From Carettochelys insculpta (lineage: Eukaryota; Chordata; Testudines; Carettochelyidae): a DNA stretch of 64,000 bases. The position numbers were made by a program, and so were the translations under genes. Location: the NCBI RefSeq assembly GCF_033958435.1, contig NC_134150.1, positions 39,055,501 through 39,119,500 on the forward strand. The letters run 5' to 3'. The notes beneath the pieces are model-generated. The model ran no database searches, was not told the origin of the DNA, and was given only the letters and a program-made list of their open reading frames with translations. How positions within the stretch are numbered: position 1 is the first letter of the stretch; every line of letters starts with the position of its first letter. Shown piece by piece: positions 1 through 9,795 of the stretch.

Positions 1-51
1 TGTTTGGAGAATCAGTTTTGTGTTGGGCACAGAAACAGATTCTTTGATAAT

Positions 52-199
52 TTAACTGGTTAAGGAGAATAATTTATCTTCCCCCTCCTTGTAACAACAT
101 TTTAGGTGCTTGAAAGTTATCATCATGTCCTCTCTGTCTTCTCTTTTCTAGACTAAACAAACCCAATGCTTTCAATCTTCTCCTGTCATCTGGTCACAG
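52..199 (-). mobile_element. CR1 LINE fragment, antisense
   Basis: The plus strand reads as antisense CR1: a run of CCCCCTCCTTGTAACAAC, then CATCATGTCC, then GACTAAACAAACCCAATG. This order is familiar from the 3'-half coding region of CR1 LINEs in turtles, crocodilians and birds. No reading frame survives. It abuts a CR1 of opposite orientation near position 200, so the two are separate insertions or a rearranged pair. The left boundary is approximate. Confidence 0.7.
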
Positions 200-408
200 T
201 GCCTAGCAATTACAGACCAGTAAGTCTAACATCGGTACGAGGCAATTAGTTAAAAGTACAGGATAGCACAGAATAGAACTGTCAGATACACAGATGAACA
301 TAATTTGTTGGGAAAAGGTCAACAGGGTTTCTGTAAAAAGAAACCAAGCCTTATGAATTTGCTAGAGTTCTTTGAGGGGGTCAACAAGCATGTGGACCGG
401 GGGACCAC

Positions 409-1839
409 ATGCATATAATGTACTTAGATTTCCAGAAAGCCTTTGACGAGGTCCCTCACCAAAGACTCTTAAGTAAAGTATGTTGTCACAGGGTAAGAGG
501 AAAGGTCTTCTCATGGACAGGCAACTGTTTAAAGAGACAGAAAACACAGAGTAGGAATAAGTGGTTAGTTTTCAGAATGGAGAGAGGTGGTGTCCTTCAG
601 GAGTCCCTACTGGGATCAATTCTAATCAACATATTTCTGGAGAACATATGATCTGGAGAAAGATAAACAGTGAAGTGGTTGCTGATGATGCTAAGATTGT
701 ATCAAAATAGTTAAGAACAAAGCAGACTATGAAGACCTTCAAAAGGCTCTCACAAAACTAGGCGACGGGACAATAAAATGGCAAACTAATTTTAATGTTG
801 ATAAACACAAAATAATGCACATTGGAAAAAATAATCCCAACTGTGCCTACAAAAAGATGGGAGTGATTTAGCCATAACCACTCAAGAGAGAGATTTTGAG
901 GTCATGGCGGATGGTTCTGTGAAAAAAATCCACTCAGTGGCTCTATCTACACTAGCCGCAGAACTTCAAAAGGGGCATGATAATGAACCTAGTCGAAAGA
1001 TCCTAATGAAGAGCTACCATGAATATGCAGCACCTCATTAGCATAATGGCAGCCACAGCACTTTGAAAGTGCCACTTTTGATCGCGTGCGGCTCATCTAC
1101 CTGGAGTCCTTTTCAAAAGGAGCCCACACACTTCGAAAACCCCTTATTCCTGTAACCAAATAGAAATTAGGGGATTTTGAAGTGTGTGGGCCCCTTTTCA
1201 AAAGGACCCCATGTAGACAAGCCGTGGGCGACTGAAAGCAGCACTTTCGAAGCGTTCCGGCACTTAGCCAGTTGTGCTGCAACAGCCACAAAAGCAAACA
1301 ATACGAAGACTCGTTTAAAAAGGGATAGAGAATAAGACAAAGAATATATTATTGCCTCTGTATAAATCCATGGTACTCCCACAAATTGAATAATGCATAC
1401 TGATATGGTTGCCTCAGCTGAAAAAAGGTATCTTAGCCTTGGAAAAGGTTAAGAAAGAGGCAGCAGAACCGATTAGGGGTTTAGAAGGCGTATCATATGA
1501 AGAGAGATTTAAAAGACTGGGAGTTTTCATCTTCGAAAAGAGGAGATTAAGTGGGGATATGACAGAGGTCTGGAAAATCATGACACGTATGGAAAAGCAA
1601 ATAAGGAAAAGTTATTTACTCGTTCCCATAACATAAGAACCAGGAGTCACCAAATGAAATTAATGGGTAGCAGGTTTAAAACAAATAAAAGGAAGTTTTG
1701 CTTCACACAGAGCACAGTCAGTCTGGGGCAGTCTTTGCCAGAGGATATTGTGAAGACCAGGACTTTAAAGGATTCAAAAAAGAGCTCGGTAAATCCATGG
1801 AGGTCAAGTCCATCCATGCCTACTAGCCAGGATGGGTAG
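409..1839 (+). pseudogene. Decayed CR1 ORF2 reverse transcriptase
   Basis: Remnant of the CR1 ORF2 polymerase, which copies the element's RNA at the nicked target. About 415-471 translates to YLDFQKAFDEVPHQRLL, the RT block around the first catalytic aspartate. After the MITE, 1274-1380 gives CAATATKANN in frame, and 1420-1530 gives LKKGILALEKVKKEA and RGLEGVSYEERFKRLG, matching the CR1 C-terminal region. Stops (for example TAA near 1336) and frame changes rule out function. The catalytic tyrosine-aspartate-aspartate block is not recognisable. Confidence 0.8.
938..1267. mobile_element. PIF/Harbinger-like MITE, one end missing
   Basis: Starts with GGCTCTATCTACACTAGCCG and contains CACCTCATTAGCATAATGGC, CTTATTCCTGTAACC and CCCCATGTAGACAAGC in the same order as the complete element at 30954-31333. 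The terminal half with the closing GTGTAGACATGGCC end is absent, so the copy stops internally near 1260. CACTCAG at 931-937 and CACTTAG at 1261-1267 flank it, a possible diverged duplication. It lies inside the CR1 reverse-transcriptase region and is therefore younger than that CR1. Confidence 0.7.
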
Positions 1840-2028
1840 GAATGGCGTCCCTGGCCTCTGTTGGTCAGAGACTGGACATGGCTGACAAGGGATGGATCAA
1901 TTGATGGTTATTTGTTCCGTTCACTCCCTCTGGGGCACCTGGCAATGGCCACTGTTGGAATACAGGATACTGTGCTAAATGGACCTTTGTTCCGACCCAG
2001 TATGACCATTCTTTTGTTCTGTGCACCA

Positions 2029-2300
2029 CATGATGGATGGCAATCACCACATTTTCCAGTTGGCATTTTCAGACAAATTGCTTGTGCTAAATTATACGAC
2101 GCTGCCAGGATCCCAGCTAGCTTTATCAGTACCTGGTAGTCTTTCGAGTACATCCAAACAGAACGTAGTGGGACCCCCCAAATAAAAATGAGCCAGACTT
2201 GCGACTGGTACCAGCTAAAATATTAGTGAATTACTGTTTCATTATTTAATCAGCCCTCTTGGGCCCTTCATTATTTTATTATTTTTATTATAATGGCAAC
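2029..2300. other. Unassigned AT-rich sequence
   Basis: No coding potential and no repeat family that I can name. It ends in a run of TTATT units near 2265-2295. Confidence 0.5.
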
Positions 2301-2301
2301 T

Positions 2302-2545
2302 AGTCATAATCGTAGGGTTAGAAGGGACCACAAGGGCCAGCTCCTCTAATCTGTCAAGATGCAGGATTTGTTGTGCTGAAGCATCCAAAACAGATGGCTA
2401 GCATCCCAAACAAAGAACAATAAGACAGCCAATGTCCCCAAGAACTTTTCTCTGTCACCTTATCTGCAGTCACTGGGTCCCCCTCGGTTATCCCTTGCAG
2501 AAGAGAATTTTGTTCCTCTTCTGAGGCAACTGCCACAGCTCCAAG
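2302..2545 (-). mobile_element. CR1 LINE 3' end, antisense
   Basis: Begins with CATAATCGTAGGGTTAGAAG and continues GGGACCACAAGGGCCAGCTC. This is the antisense of the conserved CR1 3' terminus, which in sense reads as a rule about assigning a block of GGTCCCTTCC followed by a short direct repeat. Homology fades after about 2400 and the far limit is uncertain. There is no coding remnant. Confidence 0.6.
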
Positions 2546-2755
2546 ACACCATTTTTACGAGATGTAACTAAGTCAGTTTCTGTGAGAACAGTACATTGTA
2601 AATATACTCAATGCCCATTAAAATGAACAGGTCACAACAATGTACATCAATAGCATAGACATAGCTGTTGGTCGCTTAACCACCCAGTTGGGGTTTGAAC
2701 AATCCACATTCTAATCAGTGGAAATTCCTTCACAGAGCAGGAATCAGGCTCATGA

Positions 2756-2944
2756 TCTGTGTCCCTGTAAACTGAGCACCTGGGCAGATGCCTCCAGGAG
2801 ATCCAGGTGCTGCCAAGCTGATCACCAGAGCTCCCACAGCCAGCAGCATGTGCTTCTACTGGGGGTGCGCATCCGCACATACTTTCTTGCACATAACAAA
2901 ATCTATTCTACCTACTGGTGCAAAAAATTAGAGCACAAACTCTG
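2756..2944. mobile_element. hAT-A MITE, copy 1
   Basis: One of eight copies of a roughly 180-200 bp repeat. Shared core in this orientation: CTGAGCACCTGGGCAGATGC, CCAGGTGCTGCCAAGCTGAT, AGCAGCATGTGCTTCTACTG, then ACATAACAAAATCTATTC and a closing AAAAAATTAGAGCACAAAC. The intact family ends in inverted CAGNGTTCCCT termini; both ends are decayed here. No target-site duplication is recognisable. See the copy at 58109-58308 for the evidence that this is hAT-type. Confidence 0.7.
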
Positions 2945-3189
2945 CGCACGGTATCAGCCAGGAATATTACACAGAAACCAACATGAGCCCTTGGATAAAG
3001 GTGTAAAGGCTTGTTTGGTTCACAGGGCTTGATATAGCTTCAACTCCTGAGGCTCAGTGATCCCTGAATTTCACATTGAATGGCTGCAAAAGCTCACAAC
3101 CGAAAGCTGTTTAGACTTCCTGTTTCACCAGGCGTCTTCCCAAACCCCCACGCTGACCTGGATTGGGGAACCTTACTGAAACATTAATA

Positions 3190-3288
3190 AATGGTCATGA
3201 CCTAATAAATGTGTTAGTCTCTAAAGTGCCACACGACTGCTGGCTCTTTTGAAAGTTACAGACTAATACAGCTACCCCCTGAGACATT
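3190..3288 (+). mobile_element. Penelope-like element 3' tail
   Basis: Contains AATAAATGTGTTAGTCTCTA, AAGTGCCACACGACTGC and ACAGACTAATACAGCTACC. This block (AAATxTGTTAGTCT..AGGTGCCAC..ACTCCT..CAGACTAACACGGCTAC) is repeated in the window and, near 58.8 kb, lies directly downstream of a GIY-YIG coding region on the same strand. I therefore assign it to the 3' end of a Penelope-like retroelement. Only the tail is present. Confidence 0.6.
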
Positions 3289-4260
3289 AATATGCAGATA
3301 GCCACAACCATTGCCATTGGAACAGCCTGGGCCAAGTTCTGTACCAAATCTAGGTCATTTCTGGGCTCCCTACTGGAATATTTCTCCTGTTGTTGTATTA
3401 GTTGCCCAGCTAGTCTAAAACAGGTTACTGGGTTCCCAGCCTACTCCTGCCTGGACTTCCTTTCCTGCAAATCACAGGTGTCTTGTGCTGTAATTCGTTA
3501 CAAGATGTGTGACGTGAAGTGTACCACAGCTGGCCAGGTGGAAAGACAGCAGTAATTAATATCAGCATTCCTTCCTCCTGCATCAGACTCGGAGCTAGTC
3601 CCAGGGAGGCAACACAAACCCCTGCTCGCTCACTGCTCCCTAATTCCCTGTGCTTTCTAGTTCACATGCCCTATTGTTTCTGGCAGGATGGGTTGAGCTC
3701 AAGAGCTGCACAATACAAATGCCCTTTTCTCAGGATGTACATTGGTTATCCTAGGGCAGGAAAATGCTTTAGGGCAAGGCTTCCTCAATGCATCCCTCTT
3801 CCTTCACCTCCACTTTGCTCAGTTACAAGGCTGGCTCCCCACTCTCACATTACAAAGTGGTTGGCTGCTTACACAGGGACCTGCATGAGGCAGGTTTCTT
3901 CTGTTTCACAAGCTCATCGGGTACATACAGCATCACCCTCAACCTTCTCTTGAGACCCTAGCGCAATCTGACCACTCCCATTGTGCTGCAAAATAAGGAC
4001 TTGAAGCTGCTAGCTTCTCCTGAGTTTCTTACGTTCTGACAATAGAAGCCTTAATTTAAAGCTTTGTCACTGTGCCCACTGGACCAAACTCCACTTGCAA
4101 CACAGAGCGCCAGCCTCTTCATCACAAGCCAAAATTGGTCCTCAGCTGTGCATGCAACTCCCAATGAACCTAGTGAGCATTTTGAGCACGAGGATGGAAT
4201 TTGGCTCTTTATGTTCAGCAAAGGGTGGAATGTACTTATAAATGTCAGTCCGTATTAGAA
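3289..4260. other. Unique sequence, no gene recognised
   Basis: A 144-codon plus-strand open frame at 3519-3953 is present, but its cysteine-, proline- and serine-rich composition resembles no family I know. There is no splice-site context or repeat signature. I treat it as a chance frame. Confidence 0.5.
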
Positions 4261-4261
4261 A

Positions 4262-4360
4262 TGAGTTTGAGCTGAAGAAGCGCGTCTGTCCCACGAAAGC
4301 TCATCACCGAACAAATCATTTTGTTAGTCTTTAAGCTGCTACATTTCTGCTGTTTTGGGG
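4262..4360 (+). mobile_element. Penelope-like element 3' tail
   Basis: Contains CTGAAGAAGCGCGTCTGTCC, CACGAAAGCTCATCACC and TTTTGTTAGTCTTTAAGCTG, the family tail in the sense order seen at 3190 and, in antisense, at 57434 and 58783. It ends before the CAGACTAACACGG segment. No coding part remains. Confidence 0.65.
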
Positions 4361-4437
4361 TTTTTTATAGAAAAAAACGGTAACGTTCTCACATACGCTC
4401 CGATATTTATGCATCGGCACATATTGATATATACACG

Positions 4438-4620
4438 TGTAACCAACGCACCTACTGAGTGTTGTTCACTGTCTCACGTAGTGGCTCTTAGACCATTTAC
4501 ACAAAGAACAAGCCTGCTCCACGGTCTTAGCTGAGAAGCAGCTGGTGTTTAGCACAAGCTGCAGCAGGTCATGGGCTATGGTCTAGAGGTCCCAGGTTTG
4601 ATTCTGCCTGTTGGAGTTAC
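4438..4620 (+). repeat. Dispersed repeat B, copy 1 (tRNA-like 3' half)
   Basis: Matches 14626-14805 along its length: GTTCACTGTCTCACGTAGTG, ACCATTTACACAAAGAACAA, GAAGCAGCTGG, TTTAGCACAAGCTG, and GAGGTCCCAGGTTTGATTCT. The last two blocks resemble tRNA A-box and B-box sequence, but they lie at the 3' end, not the 5' end as in an ordinary SINE promoter. Two copies in one window indicate a dispersed family. I do not know its name. Confidence 0.55.
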
Positions 4621-4953
4621 AGACACACACGCACAGAGCCATATCTGACTGTGCTGTGGAACATAAGCCAAAATCAGAATACACAATATAAAGACCCCGA
4701 TCCTGCAAATACTTATTCATGTGCAGGCCTGCTGACAGGGGAGGTAGTCAATAGGGCCTGGAGCACTGGCTACCAGTGCCATTTCAGCAGCAGCCAGAGC
4801 TCCCTTTGAAGTTCCAGTAACACTGCTTGGCATGGCAGTGCTCAGGGCAACTGTTGGGCATGTCCCTTCCAAGGGCATGGAGCTGGCCACCCACCCACTT
4901 TGCCCTCAGTGGCTGTCAGCCCACTACTCATGTGCTGGACATTTGATACATAA

Positions 4954-5665
4954 GGGCTACATCTACACATGCACGCTACATCAAAATAGCTTATTTCAAT
5001 GTAGCAACATCGAAATAGTCTATTTTGATGAATAACATCTACACGTCCCCCAGGGCTGGCAACGTCAACATTCAACTTCGACGTTGGGCAGCACCACATC
5101 GAAATAGGCGCTGCAAGGGAACGTCTACACGCCAAAGTAGCACACATCGAAATAAGGGTGCCAGGAACAGCTGCAGACAGGGTCACAGGGCGGACTCAAC
5201 AGCAAGCCGCTCCCTTAAAGGGCCCCTCCCAGACACAGTTGCACTAAACAACACAAGATCCACAGAGCCGACAACTGGTTGCAGACCCTGTGCATGCAGC
5301 ATGGATCCCCAGCTGCAGCAGCAGCAGCCAGAAGCCCTGGGCTAAGGGCTGCTGCACACGATGACCATAGAGCCCTGCAGGGGCTGGAGAGAGAGCGTCT
5401 CTCAACCCCTCAGCTGATGGCCACCATGGCGGACCCCGCTATTTCGATGTTGCGGGATGCGGATCGTCTACATGTGCCCTACTTCAACATTCAACTTCGA
5501 AGTAGGGCGCTATTCCCATCGCCTCATGGGGTTAGCGACTTCGACGTCTCACCACCTAACGTCGATTTCAACTTCGAAATAGCGCCCAACATGTCTAGCC
5601 ATGACGGGCGCTATTTCGAAGCTGGCGCCGCTACTTCGAAGTAGCATGCACGTGTAGACACGGCC
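4954..5665. mobile_element. PIF/Harbinger-like MITE, 712 bp
   Basis: The ends are inverted: GGGCTACATCTACACATGCA at the left, and the complement of GCATGCACGTGTAGACACGG at the right. Subterminal TTCGAA-containing blocks (for example ACTTCGAAGTAGGGCGC, CTACTTCGAAGTAGC) recur in both arms, with internal GTCTACAC-like repeats at 5039, 5125 and 5467. The GC-rich middle (about 5190-5440) contains a CAG run and gives a 121-codon open frame at 5279-5644 that crosses the right arm. I see no transposase signature in it. No clean target duplication is visible. Confidence 0.7.
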
Positions 5666-6348
5666 AAGTAAGCCCACTGATTGCAACAGGGATTGCATGA
5701 TTCCAGGGTTTGTCCATATGGGGCCTACAGCAAACAGTTAAATTTGTTACATTTTTCTCTGTGATCTCCCAGCGGAATCTCTGGTCCCTTCTCTGATGCC
5801 TCATGGTGGTTGATAATCAATTAAAGCTGCCCTCGTAGGTTTAGTCCTTTCTGCCCTTTTGCCTGAACAAGACTTTGAAAGGAAAGTGCCTCCCAGAGCC
5901 CTGATATCTGAATGTGTTGTTAAAGAAGAGGTGTGTAGCACACGTAGAGTAATTCACATGGCTCTGACAGCCGCAAGTGGTGTTTTGAGTGGCAGTTGGC
6001 TGCTGGAGTCCATAAATAAGTGGTATGATTTATCAAGCCTTGGCTCGCATGGGAAACAGCCCAAGAAAGCAACCCTGAAACTATCGCTTTTGGGTGCAGC
6101 ATTTGAACATATTCTAGCTGACTCATAAATCCTAAAATAGGTGGTGGGGTGCCAGGATTTTTTGAACTGGAGAGATCAGACCTCTAAGGAAGAGGGGTAG
6201 GATTTGCGGGGGAAAAAAAAAAAACACAACAGGTACATTTTTGGCTTAAACAAACCCAGGCCACAAAGTAAAATGAGCAGTTAGCTGTATTAGCTTTGTG
6301 TGGGTGGCATAATTGTTTTTGAAAGTGGATCCAACCATTCCTCTAATG
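5666..6348. other. Unique sequence, no gene recognised
   Basis: No repeat signature apart from a short poly(A) tract near 6210-6222. Opposing frames of 68 and 89 codons overlap at 5859-6128 and look like chance. Confidence 0.5.
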
Positions 6349-6820
6349 CAGTGGCTATCAGCCTTTCCAGACTGCCATACCCCCTTTCAGGGGTCTGATT
6401 TGTCTTGCCTACCCCCAAAGTTTCACCTCACTGAAAACTATCTGCTTACTGAATCAGACAAAAATATGTGCTCTTTTCATTAAAAAAAAATTAAAATAAA
6501 ATAAAAGAGGAGCTAGTACTCAGCCAGCTCCCTGCCCCCTGCCCGCAGCTGGGGCTGCCAAGGTGACAGTACTCAGTACCGGCAAGTACCAGCACAAAAA
6601 AGCACTGTAAAAGTACAAAAGTGCTCACAGCACATTGTTACTGAAAAATTGCTGCCAGGCTCCTTTTTGTCTGTATGAAATTTTAATTTGTGCCGATTTC
6701 ACTCAGGCTTTGTCTGTAGTCTCTTGTAAAAGAAGTCCGATATCTAGCTGAGTTGACATACCCCTGGAAGACCTTCATGTATTCCCAGGGGAACACCTAT
6801 CCCCCAACTGGGAACCACTG
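6349..6820. mobile_element. hAT (Charlie-like) nonautonomous element, 472 bp
   Basis: Begins CAGTGGCTATCAGCCTTTCC and ends ACTGGGAACCACTG, the inverted termini of hAT elements related to the CAGTGGTTCTCAACC group. Internal landmarks known from this turtle repeat are present: CCCCCTTTCAGGGGTCTGAT, AAAGTTTCACCTCACTGAAA, and TTACTGAAAAATTGC. The flanking octamers CTCTAATG and ATCTAGAG match at only 5 of 8 positions, so the duplication is weak. Confidence 0.8.
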
Positions 6821-7460
6821 ATCTAGAGCTCTTCAATGTGTAGGGAGGAAAGGACCAAGCAAGTATAGAGAAAGTGATATGTCAACAGCCTTGTGAAGTA
6901 AAGTAAATTAAAAAAAAAAAAAAGACGACGACAGAAGAAAGCCAAATCTAGCTGGAAGGAGCACAGGAGGCCAGTTTTCAGTAGACATGCAGAACAGCCT
7001 GTGCCTATGCCAAGTGGGAGCAGAAACCTGACTGGCATTTTGGCCTCTGAAAACCCCGACTGTAGTGTTTTCTTCCCTTACGCTCCTCTGGAGGGAGAGA
7101 TGCCCTCTCAGGAAATACTCTGCAATGGGCAATCGGTAAACCTCTTAGCACTTCCAGTTTTGTCAAGAGAAGGAAATAAGCAGGCTGATTTAAAAACCAA
7201 AAAAACTTTCCTCTCTGTTACTTCCCTAAATGTTACCTAAGGAACCACTACCAGTTGTGCTCCAGCAAACTTTAAACAAACAGTCGCTTAACATTTCCAA
7301 AGGTGCCGTTCTTTTGGCAGTCCAGAAGCTCTTTAAAAACACTCAGAAGCCTTACAACCCCATGGGAATTGGGCAGGTTTAATTATTATCCACCTACTTT
7401 TCTGAACAGGTAAACTGGGGAGGGGTTTAAGTTGCCCAAGATTCTGGGGGTGTTCTAGAT
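6821..7460. other. Unique sequence with poly(A) tract
   Basis: Contains a 15-base A tract at about 6909-6923 followed by GACGACGAC. No gene or known repeat is recognised. Confidence 0.5.
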
Positions 7461-7783
7461 CACTGGTTCCCAAACTTTTCACTAGTGCAGGCCCCCAAAC
7501 ACCCCACCAAACCATTCACAGCCCCTCCCATCAAAATCAATTCCAGCTGCTATGTACACTTTATTAAATGAAAAAGGAAACCACAAGATCTATTTTTTGA
7601 ACAACAATTAACAACATTATTGGAAAATATTTAATTTAAAAACAATAATTGATCATCACTCGCAATTTACTTAAAACTTACTTTCTATGATCATTTTGAC
7701 TTATCTTCTATTTTTTTCAGAGACCCTCTGCAATATCCACTGGGACCCCAAGGGGTCCACGGATCCCAGGTTTGGAACCACTG
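7461..7783. mobile_element. hAT nonautonomous element, 323 bp, copy 1
   Basis: Termini CACTGGTTCCCAAACTTTTC and GGTTTGGAACCACTG are inverted, typical of Charlie-type hAT elements. The flanking octamers TTCTAGAT (7453-7460) and GTCTAGAT (7784-7791) match at 7 of 8 positions, as expected for a hAT target duplication. The interior is AT-rich and shares ATGTACACTTTATTAAATGA and TTAATTTAAAAACAATAATT with the copy at 22405-22695. No transposase is encoded. Confidence 0.85.
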
Positions 7784-7890
7784 GTCTAGATGGTGCTTGG
7801 TCCCACTGGAAAGATAGAAGACTGGATCTGATGACCTCTCAAGGTCCCTTCCAGTTCTAGTATTCTGTCCTATGGAGGGAGCTGGTGGAA
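7784..7890 (+). mobile_element. CR1/SINE 3' tail
   Basis: Reads TCTAGATGGTGCTTGGTCC, GACTGGATCTGATGACCTCT and AAGGTCCCTTCCAGTTCTAG. This 3' terminus is shared by CR1 LINEs and the Cry SINEs that use their retrotransposition machinery. Only the tail survives, so LINE and SINE cannot be told apart. The hAT element at 7461-7783 sits immediately upstream and may have split it. Confidence 0.6.
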
Positions 7891-8562
7891 GGAACAAGGA
7901 CTGGAAAACAAGAATTCCATCTCTTGGAAAATACTAAGATCTTTCAAAAGTGTCCATGAAAGGAAAGGAAGGCCCTCTCCTCACACCAGCATAACCAAAA
8001 GTCTATTGGGTAGAGTGCTAGCATGGGATGTAGGGAAGGCAGATTCAGGTTCCTCTCCCGTCTGCTTTGGTGCATTGTCCTCAACCTGAATATGCTGCAT
8101 CCTACATGTCTGCCCCAAGGGTTGGGCTACTGACTATTCTGGGAATCAATCACTCTTTTCCATTTTATCCAGGAATTCCTAATAGGTGGCACAGGGAGCA
8201 GAGCTCAACACCCAATTGTTGTTCTTCTGTTCTCACCTCTCAAGTGTACTTTTACTTAAGCCAGGCCTGTAAATGAGCATTTTCTCCCTGTACCAAGTTG
8301 TTGCTTTTTCTTTTCACAAGCCTCATGTAATGATCCTGCAAACCAGATTTTCCTGACATCATTTAGCATGAATCTGACTGTATTGACATCATCCACGCTG
8401 GACCGTGGAACTTGAGAATTAATCCAAGAGAGGGATTAAAGAAAGGAAGTGAATCAATGTGCGTGAATTAGGGCAGCTTCAGCTTGATTCATCAAGTTGC
8501 ATTACACGCCTGGGAAAGAAATGGAATTCTCAACTGTGCATCAAGTTGACTGGTCTGTTTTA
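7891..8562. other. Unique sequence, no gene recognised
   Basis: No recognisable repeat or coding region. Confidence 0.45.
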
Positions 8563-8700
8563 AGATGTGCACTTTTTGAGGCTGGGGCCATGCCCTGACT
8601 TACATTTGTGCAACCCACATACCAAGGTGGAGTTCGCTGTCCCATTGTAGCAGTACCTAGACCGCTCACGTTTGCATGGTACCTAGCTAAGTGTCGGGCA
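8563..8700 (+). repeat. Possible LINE2-type 3' tail, degraded
   Basis: TTTTTGAGGCTGGGGCCATG, then TTTGTGCAACCCACATACC, then a GTAGCAGTACCTAG segment. The order resembles the GGCAGGGACTGTCT..TTTGTACAGCACCTAGCAC tail found more clearly at 28786 and 32641. The match is weak. Confidence 0.35.
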
Positions 8701-8726
8701 CCAGTGTGACACAAACAATACTAGTA

Positions 8727-9127
8727 GGGTGTGTCTACACTTGCATTCCTCTTTCGAAAGAGGTATGCAAATGATGGAAATTGAAAATGCAAATGAGGTG
8801 CAGATTTGCATATTTGGCAGCTCATTTGCATATTCTTATTTCAAAAGAGCTTCTTCCGAAACAAGAAAACCAGTGTAGACGCTGCTGTTTTGAAAGCAAA
8901 CCCCATCTTCAAAAGAATCCTTCTTCCCTTTATTTAATGGGAAGAAGGATTCTGTTGAAGATTGGGTTTACTTTCGAAAGAGCGTCTACATGGGTTTTCT
9001 TCTTTTGAAAGAAGCTTTCGAAATAAGAATATGCAAATAAGGTGCCAAATATGCACATCATTTGCATTTTCAATGTCCCTTATTTGCACACCTCTTTCGA
9101 AAGAGGAATGCAAGTGTAGACACACCC
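8727..9127. mobile_element. Palindromic PIF/Harbinger-like MITE, 401 bp
   Basis: Nearly the whole element is one inverted repeat. The left end GGGTGTGTCTACACTTGCAT is exactly complementary to the right end ATGCAAGTGTAGACACACCC, and the arms stay alignable to a centre near 8930 (CTTCTTCCC / GGGAAGAAG around a TTTATTTAAT loop). GTA at 8724-8726 and at 9128-9130 forms a 3-bp target duplication, the size made by PIF/Harbinger transposases. CTTTCGAAAG occurs symmetrically. No protein is encoded. The high arm identity suggests it is comparatively young. Confidence 0.88.
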
Positions 9128-9130
9128 GTA

Positions 9131-9795
9131 GTGACTAGTAGGTTCACAGAGGGACTTGGGTAGTGGTATCATAATTGGACCTACAAATTTACCCTGCTTG
9201 TGAAATCAACTGTAAAAGGTACATGAACGTTCGTAAGATGTCACAATAACGTTCGTAAGATGTCACAATAACCTACGATAACAAAGGTTAACGGGAAAAG
9301 GTGCAAAAGGAAGAGACTGAATTATTCCAGCTAAAAGGCCTACAGATCTAACTCTAGGACTGTGTGAAGATCGTGCCTGGTAAACTAGAAAAGTCTGGAA
9401 CCAGAAATGAGTGAACCAACATTGGCATGTTGAAAACTAGGACCACCTTGTGGGAAAAAGTAATGAGATCATGGGGTATTCTGTCCACCATTCCCTTTGT
9501 GGGTCCTTTAAGAAAGAGATTTACGCTTCTGTAAGTGCCTGCTGGTGCGAATTTCACCTTTATGACTGCCATCCACCTCCTGAGACCTGGGCCCTTCATC
9601 ATTCTGGTCCATACAGATGTCCGAAACAGCCTGGACCAAAAAGAGTGCCCCAGATGGCAACTCAACCTCTGCCAGCTCCAGCTGAATCCCAGATGCTACT
9701 GGGATGAAATGGGATTAGATTCCACAAATCAGCTCCAGTCCACATCAACTAACGTCTCCACTTTTCCCCAGCAGGGCAGTGATTGCCATCTATGA
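9131..9795. other. Unique sequence, no gene recognised
   Basis: Holds the 22-bp tandem duplication listed separately, and overlapping short frames at 9354-9795 without recognisable similarity. Confidence 0.5.
9226..9269. repeat. 22-bp unit repeated twice in tandem
   Basis: AACGTTCGTAAGATGTCACA followed by AT is present at 9226-9247 and again exactly at 9248-9269. Perfect identity suggests a recent slippage duplication. Confidence 0.9.

Larger units (their letters stand above)
200..2028 (+). mobile_element. CR1 LINE, old copy interrupted by a MITE
   Basis: This is a 5'-truncated CR1 non-LTR retrotransposon in sense orientation. It opens in the reverse-transcriptase region (AATTACAGACCAGTAAGTC at about 207) and runs through the C-terminal domain. 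It ends with the usual 3' UTR: CTCTGGGGCACCTGGCAATG near 1928, GGCCACTGTTGGAATACAGG near 1945, and a terminal CCATTCTTTTGTTC near 2007. Many stops and frameshifts show it is old. Sequence from about 938 to 1267 is foreign: coding homology stops at a decayed GTCATGGCGGATGG...CACTCAG stretch and resumes at TGTGCTGCAACAGCC. Confidence 0.88.

Noticed and set aside
5279..5644. Possible Harbinger transposase or MYB-like protein in the 712-bp MITE
   Set aside because: The frame crosses the inverted terminal arm and shows neither the DDE residues nor a helix-turn-helix pattern; its alanine run comes from a CAG tract.
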